From an uncultured Deinococcales bacterium (GTDB lineage: Bacteria > Deinococcota > Deinococci > Deinococcales > Trueperaceae): a DNA stretch of 8,983 nt. Under the pieces are notes generated by a model. It saw nothing but the letters and a program-made list of their open reading frames with translations, was not told the DNA's origin and did not search any database. This document shows, one piece after another, positions 1 through 5,794 of this stretch. The position numbers and the translations under genes were made by a program. The stretch is taken from NCBI GenBank assembly GCA_937934635.1, contig CALGZD010000362.1, forward strand, positions 1 through 8,983, written 5' to 3'. How positions within the stretch are numbered: position 1 is the stretch's first letter; the number at the start of each line of letters is the position of its first letter.

Positions 1-2364
1 CATGCACCAGGCGGTGTCGTACCACTGAGTCACTCAAAAATTATGACCCAGCTTGGATGCTATACGGCAGATTTAATTAAGGGTCTTGAACCCTATAGAG
101 AAGACCGAAACACCTGTAATTCTGTTGGACAGCTTGAAGTCGCTGTGAGCGAAGCACGTTGGCAAGATATGATTCGTTTACACGGTACGGCAAAGGCTTT
201 TGGGATAGAAACACAGTTACTTACAGGTAAAGAGTCTGTCGAAAAGATTCCTGTTATGAATGCCGACGTTATTGTAGGTAGTTTGTACGTGCCAAGTGGT
301 TGCATTATTAAAGGTGCTGATGTATCTGGCGCACTTGCTCGTGATGCCAAAGAAAAAGCTAGCGCTGGCGATGGTGTTGTACGTTTTGTTTCGCATACAC
401 CAATTATTGAAATTGACGTGCAAAATGGTGCAGTTGTTGGTCTAAAAACCAGTAATGAAGACATGCCTTACATTAAGTGTGAAACGGTTTTGCTCTGCGC
501 TAACATTTGGTCTCCAGCCATGACTGAGCAATTTGGTGTACATGTGCCACTGATGGCGTTTGAGCATCAATACAGCAAGTTGACACCAATGAAAGAGTTG
601 GCAGACTTTGACCCAAATAACAAAGATCATGAGGTGGTCTATCCAACCATGCGTGAGTTGGATTCTGCCATGTACTATCGGCAGCATTGGAACTGTTATG
701 GTCTTGGTAGCTATGCCCATGCGCCACATATGGTGCGCCCTTCAGAGCTATTTGCAGATTTATCTGCCCATGCCATGCACCCATTTACACCTGAAGACAT
801 GTATGGTGAGCCTTGGCAGAATGCTATTAACTTAATTCCAAGTATTGAAGATACTGAACTGGTTGATCCTTTTAATGGCATGTTCGCTTTTTCTGTTGAT
901 GGTATGCCCATCATTGGTCCATCTAAAGTGAATGGGTTTTGGGTTGCCACTGCGTCTTGGATTACGCATTCTGCTGGTGTTGCCAAGTCTGTAGCTGAGT
1001 GGATGACCACTGGTGATACCGAGTGGGATATGCGCCAGACAAGCATTAACCGTTTTCAAGACTTTCAAACAACGGATGCATACATCAGTGTTGTTACCAA
1101 AAAGAACTACCGAGAAGTTTACGAAATTATTCACCCAAGACAATCAATCAGTGAACCCCGTAATGTACGTATGTCACCCTTCGCAGCACGTTTAGAAGCA
1201 CTTGGTGTGAACTACACAGCTTTTGCAGGGTTAGAGTTGCCAAATTGGTTTGATGCAAATGAAACCTTACTAGAAAAGTATGAAGATTACATTCCTGAAC
1301 GTAGTGGTTGGGCTGCTGAACATTGGTCACCGATACAAGGTGTAGAACACCTTGAAACACGTGACAATGTAGCGCTCTTTGATCTGACAGGTCTGAGTAT
1401 TATTGAAGTCAAAGGTTTGGGTGCGCCTGCGTATCTAGATTACTTATGTAGTAACCGCATGGACGTTGAAGTTGGCAAAACGATTTACACAACATGGTTA
1501 ACTGAAAAAGGTGGTGTAAAACGTGACTTAGCAGTGACTCGCATGAGCGAAGATTGCTATTGGATGTTTGTAGGGGAGGGAACACTGCCACTAGACTTAA
1601 CATGGGTGCAGAAACATGCGCCTGACTACGGCACGGTTAGTGTTTCTGATATTTCTAACAGCTATGCTGCCTTGGGGCTTTGGGGACCAAATGCGCGTAA
1701 AGTGCTTGAAAAGGTTACTACGGCTGATGTGAGCCATGAAGCCTTTGCCTACTTTGGCGCACAGTGGATTGATGTTGGCATGACCAAAGTTTTAGCCTTG
1801 CGAGTGTCCTATGCTGGCGAGCTTGGTTGGGAACTCCACTTCCCGATGGATGCAGCACTGCCTGTTTGGGACACACTTTGGGAGGCAGGGCAAGAGTTTG
1901 ACATGATTGCTGCTGGTATGGGCGCCTTTGATTCGCTTCGTCTAGAAAAAGGCTATCGTGGCTGGGGTAGCGATGTGCATACAGAATATTCGCCTTATGA
2001 ATCTGGTTTGGGTTGGACAGTCAAGCTCAAAAAAGAAGATGACTATATAGGTAAAGAAGCTTGTAAAGAACTCAAAGGACAAGCACTGAAGAAGAAGCTA
2101 TGCTGTATGACTTTTGATTCGGTGGATAGCGTTGCCTTTGGGGGAGAGGCTATTTTTCCAAAAGGTTCTGATGAAGCCATTGGTTACATTACCAGTGCAA
2201 ACTTTGGCTACAGTATAGGTGCATTTATTTTTTACGGTTATTTGCCTATTGAATATGCTGAGGTAGGTCAAGATGTTCAAGTTGAATACTTTGGTCAGCG
2301 CTATGCTGCGACTGTAACGAGTGAGCCTGTGTTTGATACACAGATGCAGAAGATATTGAGCTAG
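1..2364 (+). CDS. Dimethylglycine oxidase/dehydrogenase-like FAD + aminomethyltransferase (GCV_T) protein, 5' partial
   Basis: A bifunctional enzyme that would oxidise an N-methylated amino acid (dimethylglycine or sarcosine type) at FAD and pass the methylene unit to tetrahydrofolate, presumably in the cytoplasm. The frame is open from base 1, so the gene begins outside the window and Met at 43 is not its start. The first codon is His in HAPGG, matching the histidine of GSTSHAPG that covalently holds FAD in Arthrobacter dimethylglycine oxidase (DMGO). In window codons, the DAO-type FAD domain spans about 1-355; it contains GLGSYAH (His 240, matching DMGO His225) and the FNGMFAF...THSAGVAK FAD-binding end near 291-325. 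A linker with NWFDAN follows, then a GCV_T domain from about 450 with Asp 509 in GGVKRD at the folate-binding Asp position, then a GCV_T_C barrel ending at TAG. The 787 residues present plus about 45 missing equal the roughly 830 of DMGO. Substrate and electron acceptor (O2 or ETF) are undecided. Confidence 0.88.
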   Translation, partial: HAPGGVVPLSHSKIMTQLGCYTADLIKGLEPYREDRNTCNSVGQLEVAVSEARWQDMIRLHGTAKAFGIETQLLTGKESVEKIPVMNADVIVGSLYVPSGCIIKGADVSGALARDAKEKASAGDGVVRFVSHTPIIEIDVQNGAVVGLKTSNEDMPYIKCETVLLCANIWSPAMTEQFGVHVPLMAFEHQYSKLTPMKELADFDPNNKDHEVVYPTMRELDSAMYYRQHWNCYGLGSYAHAPHMVRPSELFADLSAHAMHPFTPEDMYGEPWQNAINLIPSIEDTELVDPFNGMFAFSVDGMPIIGPSKVNGFWVATASWITHSAGVAKSVAEWMTTGDTEWDMRQTSINRFQDFQTTDAYISVVTKKNYREVYEIIHPRQSISEPRNVRMSPFAARLEALGVNYTAFAGLELPNWFDANETLLEKYEDYIPERSGWAAEHWSPIQGVEHLETRDNVALFDLTGLSIIEVKGLGAPAYLDYLCSNRMDVEVGKTIYTTWLTEKGGVKRDLAVTRMSEDCYWMFVGEGTLPLDLTWVQKHAPDYGTVSVSDISNSYAALGLWGPNARKVLEKVTTADVSHEAFAYFGAQWIDVGMTKVLALRVSYAGELGWELHFPMDAALPVWDTLWEAGQEFDMIAAGMGAFDSLRLEKGYRGWGSDVHTEYSPYESGLGWTVKLKKEDDYIGKEACKELKGQALKKKLCCMTFDSVDSVAFGGEAIFPKGSDEAIGYITSANFGYSIGAFIFYGYLPIEYAEVGQDVQVEYFGQRYAATVTSEPVFDTQMQKILS

Positions 2365-2458
2365 GAATCCCCTCTAACTCCCCTTTAAAAAAGGGGAGGA
2401 CTTAAAAATTAAAAATAAGAAGCTTCCCCTTTTCCAGAAAGGGGGCTGAGAGGGATTC
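2365..2458. repeat. 94-bp palindromic repeat element with two hairpins (MITE/REP-like), probable terminator
   Basis: The element starts directly after the TAG of the DMGO-like gene. Its outer ends are imperfect inverted repeats of about 21 bp: GAATCCCCTCTAACTCCCC at the left, and the right end read on the other strand as GAATCCCTCTCAGCCCCC. Inside are two hairpins. The first pairs 2378-2386 with 2390-2398 (9 bp, 3-nt loop). The second pairs 2426-2432 with 2438-2444 (7 bp, 5-nt loop). A short AT-rich spacer separates them. There is no ORF, so this is a non-coding, possibly mobile palindrome. Its position suggests it ends transcription of the upstream gene. Only one copy lies in the window, so dispersal is inferred. 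Confidence 0.7.
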
Positions 2459-2519
2459 ATTTGACAACCAAGGTTCTGATACTGTTTTTAGGTAGAACAA
2501 AGGTTTCAGATAAAAGCTC

Positions 2520-2556
2520 TTCCACGATTAACTAACTAAGTCAGTTAATCGTGGAA
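2520..2556. repeat. 14-bp perfect inverted repeat in convergent intergenic gap
   Basis: TTCCACGATTAACT (2520-2533) and its exact reverse complement (2543-2556) flank a 9-nt spacer. Neither side has a long T run. On the minus strand the hairpin is followed by AGAGCTTTTA, so it could be a weak terminator for the transporter gene arriving from the right. A protein-binding dyad or the end of a lost element is equally possible. Confidence 0.55.
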
Positions 2557-2590
2557 CTGCTAATAGTATTAAATTATACTAAATTGAAAG

Positions 2591-2700
2591 ATGAATGTCA
2601 TAAAGATATAGTCGCAAAGATTGCGAAATAACCGAAGGATAAAGGCTTGAAAACCTTGTGTATTGACTGGGATTATGACATTTATGATTCACTTCGGTAT
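2591..2700. other. Structured intergenic region with interleaved inverted repeats (possible pseudoknotted RNA)
   Basis: Arm A (2591-2603) pairs with A' (2673-2685) over 13 positions: 12 Watson-Crick plus one G-T. Inside it are a 6-bp hairpin (TCGCAA 2612-2617 with TTGCGA 2621-2626, loop AGA) and a 4-bp hairpin (2642-2645 with 2654-2657). A 7-nt segment inside the A loop, ACCGAAG (2631-2637), is exactly complementary to CTTCGGT (2692-2698) outside it, giving the A-B-A'-B' order of a pseudoknot. A -10-like TATACT lies at 2575-2580, 10 nt before arm A, with only a poor -35. I match this to no known RNA family. Alternatively it is a decayed gene end: codons 2632-2727 read as 32 residues before TGA, with an in-frame TAA just upstream and no credible start. 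Nothing else is recognised in the rest of 2459-2732. Confidence 0.35.
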
Positions 2701-2730
2701 TACAGCTTTAAATTAGGGCTTAAATACTGA

Positions 2731-2742
2731 AGCTAATTAGCT
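2731..2742. repeat. 12-bp perfect palindrome over the transporter stop codon
   Basis: AGCTAATTAGCT is self-complementary and spans the minus-strand TAG (2733-2735) of the transporter gene. The shorter pair AGCTT (2704-2708) and AAGCT (2730-2734) also flanks it. This could contribute to termination, but no T tract follows. Confidence 0.35.
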
Positions 2743-4343
2743 ATTCGCCACATAAATTGTTCTTGAATAGTATTCATGCCATCAGAAACTTGAATGCTTA
2801 CTAGGTAGTCTCCGATTGAGGAAGGGCTGATGCGCCCAGATATAATGCCGAGGTCTGGATTGAGCTCGAGCCCTGCTGGAAGCCCCCGACTTCGGTAAAT
2901 AACTTGTGTGTCAAAACGAGGCAAGGCAATATCAACATCGTCATTTTCAAAATTAACTAAGTTGCTCAGCCCTATGATGCTGCTCCTGTTTTGAAGTTGC
3001 TGATTAGTTGTATTTGGATTACGAGAGCCTAAATTTCTAACAGCTACTCTGTTACCAAGCTGGTTTCTGTTTGCTAAAGGTATATTATTAACATTGTTGG
3101 GTGTTGCAGAATTAAAAGTTTGCTGCGTAGAACTAGTGTTTGCTTCAGTCTCAAAGAACATAGTTTGATTTGTGCGGTTAGTGGCTTTAGGTAGACTAAA
3201 GCCACTGGTTAATAGTTGTGTTTGGTTTTGTGCTTGACTTTGTGCTTGACTTTGTATTTGGTTTTCAAGAGGTCTACTTACTGAATCTTGTGTTGTATTT
3301 TGTACTACACTTGTTTGTGCTTGAACTGGGTTATGTAGAAAAGAAGTATAGGGCAGTACAAAAACTATCATGGCAATAAAGCTAGCGAAGCTTGCATAGA
3401 TTGAGCGACTACCAAGTTTTCCAAAGATACTTAGGTTTACACCAAGACCAATCGCTGCCATAGCTAAAGCAGTGAAGATGAGGCTGAGTTGATTGAGTAC
3501 AGTTTTGACGAGTTCTGGAAGAGGTACAAGCGTGTTGAAAAGACCAACGAGTAGAAAGCCTATCAAGAACCAAGGCAGTAGGGGAGGGCGTTTACCAGTA
3601 GTCTCACCTGTGCTTTTGCGTGTTGCAAGACTTAAGATGACAAGCACAGGTACGAGTAAAGCAACTCGCATAAGTTTAACAACGAGTGCAATATCACCTG
3701 ATTCATTGCTAAAAGAATAGCCTGCGGCGATGACTTGACCCACGGATTGCAAAGTTGTACCTGCTAGTGCGCCAAAGAGAACATCGCTAGGTGTGAAGAA
3801 TTGCGTCATAGTTATGTAGAGAAAGACGCCTACTGTGCCGACTAAGTTGACAACAGTAATGGCTACGCCAGTTTCTTCGTCTGTAGGCTTGAGAATAGGT
3901 ACAGCAGCAGCGATAGCGCTTGATCCACAGATACTTGTGCCTACCCCGATGCTACGCCTGAGACTTGGTGAAAGACCAAATTTTTGACCAACCAGCTCTA
4001 AGACAACGATGCCAACAAAAATTACAAGGATGTTGGCAAGTAAAAATGTGATGCCTAGTTCAGCAATAAGTAGAAAGTTCAGACGCATTCCTAAAAGGAC
4101 AACGCCGAGCTCGAGCAATGTTTTTGATGAAAACTTAATGCCAGCTTTGTAGCGTTCATCAAGTTCTCCATCTTTTCGAATAACATTGCCTACTATTATT
4201 CCTGCAATAAGTGCTAGTACTAACGTGCCGAAGGTACCAATGTAAGGTGTTTTTGATAACCCAAAACCTAAGAAAGTACAAATTGAAACAAGCACGAGCC
4301 CGTACCATAATTTATGCCAGTAACGTGCCAAACTATTCTTCAT
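2733..4343 (-). CDS. YeiH/PSE-family (UPF0324) membrane transporter fused to C-terminal Ig-like He_PIG domain
   Basis: Residues 1-335 are a polytopic membrane domain of the YeiH / putative sulfate exporter family. They show the characteristic LELGVVLLGMRL (77-88), SIGVGTSICGSSAIAA (131-146) and GTTLQSVGQVIAAG (195-208). Family members usually run about 330-350 residues; this one has 536. After the last helix (about 314-332) comes a low-complexity linker (336-465) rich in Q, N, S and T, including SQAQSQAQ at 365-372. The end (about 466-535) has the He_PIG/cadherin-like signature GLPAGLELNPDLGIISGRI...GDYLVSIQVSDG. Such domains are normally extracytoplasmic, so the C-terminus is inferred to face the periplasm. 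Exported substrate is unknown; 'sulfate' is only the family label. An in-frame TAG lies upstream of the ATG, fixing this as the furthest start. A GAGGAG sits 13 nt before it, which is rather far. The dyad at 4399-4421 is a likely control site. Confidence 0.87.
   Translation of the reverse strand: MKNSLARYWHKLWYGLVLVSICTFLGFGLSKTPYIGTFGTLVLALIAGIIVGNVIRKDGELDERYKAGIKFSSKTLLELGVVLLGMRLNFLLIAELGITFLLANILVIFVGIVVLELVGQKFGLSPSLRRSIGVGTSICGSSAIAAAVPILKPTDEETGVAITVVNLVGTVGVFLYITMTQFFTPSDVLFGALAGTTLQSVGQVIAAGYSFSNESGDIALVVKLMRVALLVPVLVILSLATRKSTGETTGKRPPLLPWFLIGFLLVGLFNTLVPLPELVKTVLNQLSLIFTALAMAAIGLGVNLSIFGKLGSRSIYASFASFIAMIVFVLPYTSFLHNPVQAQTSVVQNTTQDSVSRPLENQIQSQAQSQAQNQTQLLTSGFSLPKATNRTNQTMFFETEANTSSTQQTFNSATPNNVNNIPLANRNQLGNRVAVRNLGSRNPNTTNQQLQNRSSIIGLSNLVNFENDDVDIALPRFDTQVIYRSRGLPAGLELNPDLGIISGRISPSSIGDYLVSIQVSDGMNTIQEQFMWRIAN
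3180..3206. repeat. 11-bp perfect hairpin inside the transporter linker coding region
   Basis: AGTGGCTTTAG and its exact reverse complement are separated by 5 nt. On the coding (minus) strand this encodes residues 380-388 (SGFSLPKAT), in the disordered linker between membrane and Ig-like domains. Perfect stems this long are unusual in coding DNA. It may be an inserted palindromic element or an mRNA structure. Confidence 0.6.
3228..3251. repeat. 12-bp tandem duplication in linker coding region
   Basis: The unit TTGTGCTTGACT occurs twice in a row (3228-3239 and 3240-3251), with a degenerate third copy continuing to about 3263. It is in frame and encodes SQAQ repeated at residues 365-372. Such repeats change length by slippage in whole codons, so the linker probably varies between strains. 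Confidence 0.65.
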
Positions 4344-4398
4344 GTGAAGACCCCATCTCCTCTAATGCAGATGAGACTGTAGCAATGGCTATTCGCAA

Positions 4399-4421
4399 AA
4401 GTTTCACGTCTTGTGAAACTT
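4399..4421. promoter_or_regulatory. Dyad-symmetric operator candidate upstream of the transporter (T-N11-A, LysR-type-like)
   Basis: AAGTTTCAC and GTGAAACTT are perfect 9-bp half-sites separated by GTCTT. They lie 56 bp before the transporter start. The dyad contains the T-N11-A core typical of LysR-type regulator sites. E. coli yeiH is next to the LysR-type gene yeiE, which makes such control plausible, but no regulator gene lies in this window. The same site lies upstream of the small plus-strand ORF at 4473, so it could serve both directions. A transcript hairpin is the alternative reading. Confidence 0.45.
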
Positions 4422-4460
4422 CTGTGATACTTTTGATGCTGTTTGTAGTTTTAGTTACAA

Positions 4461-4466
4461 AGGAGG
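4461..4466 (+). promoter_or_regulatory. Shine-Dalgarno AGGAGG for the small ORF at 4473
   Basis: AGGAGG, within the run ACAAAGGAGG, sits 6 nt before ATG at 4473. This is close to the ideal match and spacing and is the strongest ribosome-binding site seen in the window. It is the main reason for calling the small ORF. Confidence 0.5.
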
Positions 4467-4472
4467 CAATTT

Positions 4473-4619
4473 ATGAGTGACTTTGTAAGCAGTTGGTTAA
4501 AGCAATGGATACGAATTTGCGTTACACACGCTGTTTTGGCAGTGCAAGTGGCAAGTTATAACTTGATGTCTGTGATAGATGCCAAAAAAGAATGCTTGTT
4601 TTGCGACTTGGTTTTTTAG
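4473..4619 (+). CDS. Small ORF, 48 aa, unknown function
   Basis: I do not recognise this protein. It begins MSDFVSSWLKQWIRI and ends KKECLFCDLVF, with Cys at 16, 41 and 44; the last two form a CxxC. Residues 13-35 are moderately hydrophobic and might be a membrane or amphipathic helix. The ATG has an optimal AGGAGG 6 nt upstream. The ATG overlaps the TGA of another tiny plus-strand frame (4385-4480, 31 residues, hydrophobic core SVILLMLFVVLV) as ATGAGTGA, an arrangement typical of translational coupling. Its stop overlaps the end of the convergent dehydrogenase gene by 4 nt. Both frames are short, and the upstream one lacks a good ribosome-binding site. Chance cannot be excluded; the 4385-4480 frame is not listed separately. 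Confidence 0.35.
   Translation: MSDFVSSWLKQWIRICVTHAVLAVQVASYNLMSVIDAKKECLFCDLVF
4552..4565. repeat. 14-bp perfect palindrome
   Basis: CAAGTTATAACTTG is fully self-complementary without a spacer. It lies within the small plus-strand ORF and just downstream of the minus-strand dehydrogenase operon. No T tract follows on either strand, so a protein-binding site is more likely than a terminator. The region 4344-4615 otherwise holds only the dyad and the small ORFs. Confidence 0.35.
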
Positions 4620-5506
4620 TATAAATGCGTACCTTCAGGTAGGTAGGATTTGCTCAGCTCCATAAGTTGTGCCATGGCTTGTGCTTGACGACTGTAGCTT
4701 GATGAGCCTACCTGTTTTTGCTTTTCATCAAAGTATTTTCCAGTAGTAGTGTCGAGGTCACGACTAGTGGCAAGATAGGTATAGGTTAGTGCCATTTCTT
4801 CAGGTGAGATTGAAAATCTGGATTTTATGCCATACAGAAATTTGTTAAGCCTTGAAATGTTTGGATAGCGGTCGATGTCGATTTTGACGTTTGTAACCCG
4901 AATGCAGTTAACGGTTAGGGTGCTATCTTTTAATTTTTCTGCAAGCCAGTAGGTATACATCACCTGTGCGAGTTTCGAATGGTAATAAGCTTTAGTAACG
5001 CTAAAGTCTTTGTGGTTAAATTCTGGATCTTGCAAATCAATTGTTAGATTTCGATAAAGCATAAGCCCTTTTGAAGAGACTGTAATGATGCGTCCTTGTT
5101 GACTTTTTTTGAGACTATCCAAAAGTAAACTTGTTAGGTATATAGGACCGATGTGATTGGTTGCCCAAATGCTTTCAATGCCCTCTTCAGTCATGGCAGG
5201 ATTTTTCTGGCTGATGTCAAATTGGGCTGCGTTGTGAATTATGCAGTCAATAGTTTCGTACTCCGCAAGAACATTGTCAACAAATGTTCTGATGTTGGCT
5301 TGGCTCGATACATCTAGTTGTAAAAGGCTCACCTTGTTACTACCACTAGCCGTTTTAATGTCTTGTAGGGCAGCTTCGCCACGTTTCAAGTTACGGCAAG
5401 CAAGGATGACGTTATAGCCTAGTTCAGCTATTTGTATGGCAGCAGCTTTGCCGATGCCTGCGTTTGCGCCAGTGATGATGCAGCATTTAGGTATTGATTG
5501 CTTCAT
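4616..5506 (-). CDS. Short-chain dehydrogenase/reductase (SDR), retinol-dehydrogenase-like
   Basis: An NAD(P)-dependent oxidoreductase of the classical SDR fold, 296 residues, somewhat longer than the core of about 250. The N-terminal cofactor motif is TGANAGIG (12-19). ACRN at 36-39, with Arg after the second strand, is typical of NADP-preferring retinol-dehydrogenase and protochlorophyllide-reductase-like members. The DV pair (65-66) and HNAA (91-94) are present. The catalytic set is complete: Asn 117, Ser 144/145 in TVSS, and Tyr 174 with Lys 178. The usual PG after the active site is replaced (CIRVTN, 201-206), so the substrate loop may be unusual. The start overlaps the end of the two-helix membrane protein gene by 20 bp, implying coupled translation; only a weak purine-rich site precedes the ATG. 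It is the last gene of the minus-strand cluster. Substrate unknown. Confidence 0.9.
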   Translation of the reverse strand: MKQSIPKCCIITGANAGIGKAAAIQIAELGYNVILACRNLKRGEAALQDIKTASGSNKVSLLQLDVSSQANIRTFVDNVLAEYETIDCIIHNAAQFDISQKNPAMTEEGIESIWATNHIGPIYLTSLLLDSLKKSQQGRIITVSSKGLMLYRNLTIDLQDPEFNHKDFSVTKAYYHSKLAQVMYTYWLAEKLKDSTLTVNCIRVTNVKIDIDRYPNISRLNKFLYGIKSRFSISPEEMALTYTYLATSRDLDTTTGKYFDEKQKQVGSSSYSRQAQAMAQLMELSKSYLPEGTHLY

Positions 5507-5786
5507 GTCGTTTGAATCTTCTCTCTGAGAAATACCATGTCATGAAACCATAAATGATGCCACCAACAGGAATGAATAAAGAATAAATTTTGAGTAAGTT
5601 CCAAAAACTAAGATTACGGTTACGCTCAGTAAAATATTCAAGTCTACTTAAATATAGCCACATGGGAATTCCAAAAAACAAAATCCCATATTTGAGGATA
5701 AACTTGAGCATTCCCATCTCACGTGTTTTTTTCCAACGTTGATGAGCCTTTTCAGAGTACCAAAAGGAAAACTTTCTCTTATTCAT
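5487..5786 (-). CDS. Small two-helix membrane protein, unknown function
   Basis: This 99-residue protein is not recognised. It has a basic N-terminus (MNKRK...RWKKTR), a hydrophobic helix at about 27-46, a short polar loop (47-60), a second helix at about 63-86, and a basic tail (ERRFKRH). By the positive-inside rule both ends should be cytoplasmic. It begins 8 nt after the DinB-like gene and ends inside the dehydrogenase gene (20-bp overlap), so it is surely co-transcribed and may be translationally coupled to the dehydrogenase. It might anchor or partner that enzyme, but this is only suggested by position. No good Shine-Dalgarno precedes the ATG, and the exact start is less certain than the reading frame. 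Confidence 0.7.
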   Translation of the reverse strand: MNKRKFSFWYSEKAHQRWKKTREMGMLKFILKYGILFFGIPMWLYLSRLEYFTERNRNLSFWNLLKIYSLFIPVGGIIYGFMTWYFSERRFKRHEAINT

Positions 5787-5794
5787 AGAAGTAA

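Noticed and set aside
43..45. ATG at 43 as the start of the DMGO-like gene
   Set aside because: The frame is open and matches the family (HAPGGVV) back to base 1, and the protein would lack its Rossmann motif; the real start is upstream of the window.
93..2280. Several 60-123 codon frames on the minus strand and other frames opposite the DMGO-like gene
   Set aside because: All lie inside a strongly conserved coding gene, have no recognisable domains and read as its shadows.
2461..2489. TTGACA at 2461 as a promoter -35 box
   Set aside because: No acceptable -10 hexamer at 16-18 bp; the sequence at that distance is GTTTTT.
2585..2700. Known ribozyme or riboswitch (hammerhead, twister, pistol) in the structured gap
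   Set aside because: I could not find the conserved core nucleotides of these classes; only the general paired layout is supported.
3228..3263. CRISPR-like repeats in the linker DNA
   Set aside because: The 12-bp units are directly tandem, without spacers, and are in-frame coding sequence.
4337..4356. Seven-codon leader ORF overlapping the transporter start (minus strand ATG right after GAGGAG)
   Set aside because: The Shine-Dalgarno directly touches the ATG, leaving no spacing for initiation; likely chance.
4211..4384. Upstream part of an 89-codon plus-strand frame ending at 4480
   Set aside because: It mostly lies antisense to the conserved start of the transporter gene and has no ribosome-binding site; only its last 31 codons (from 4385) are worth considering.
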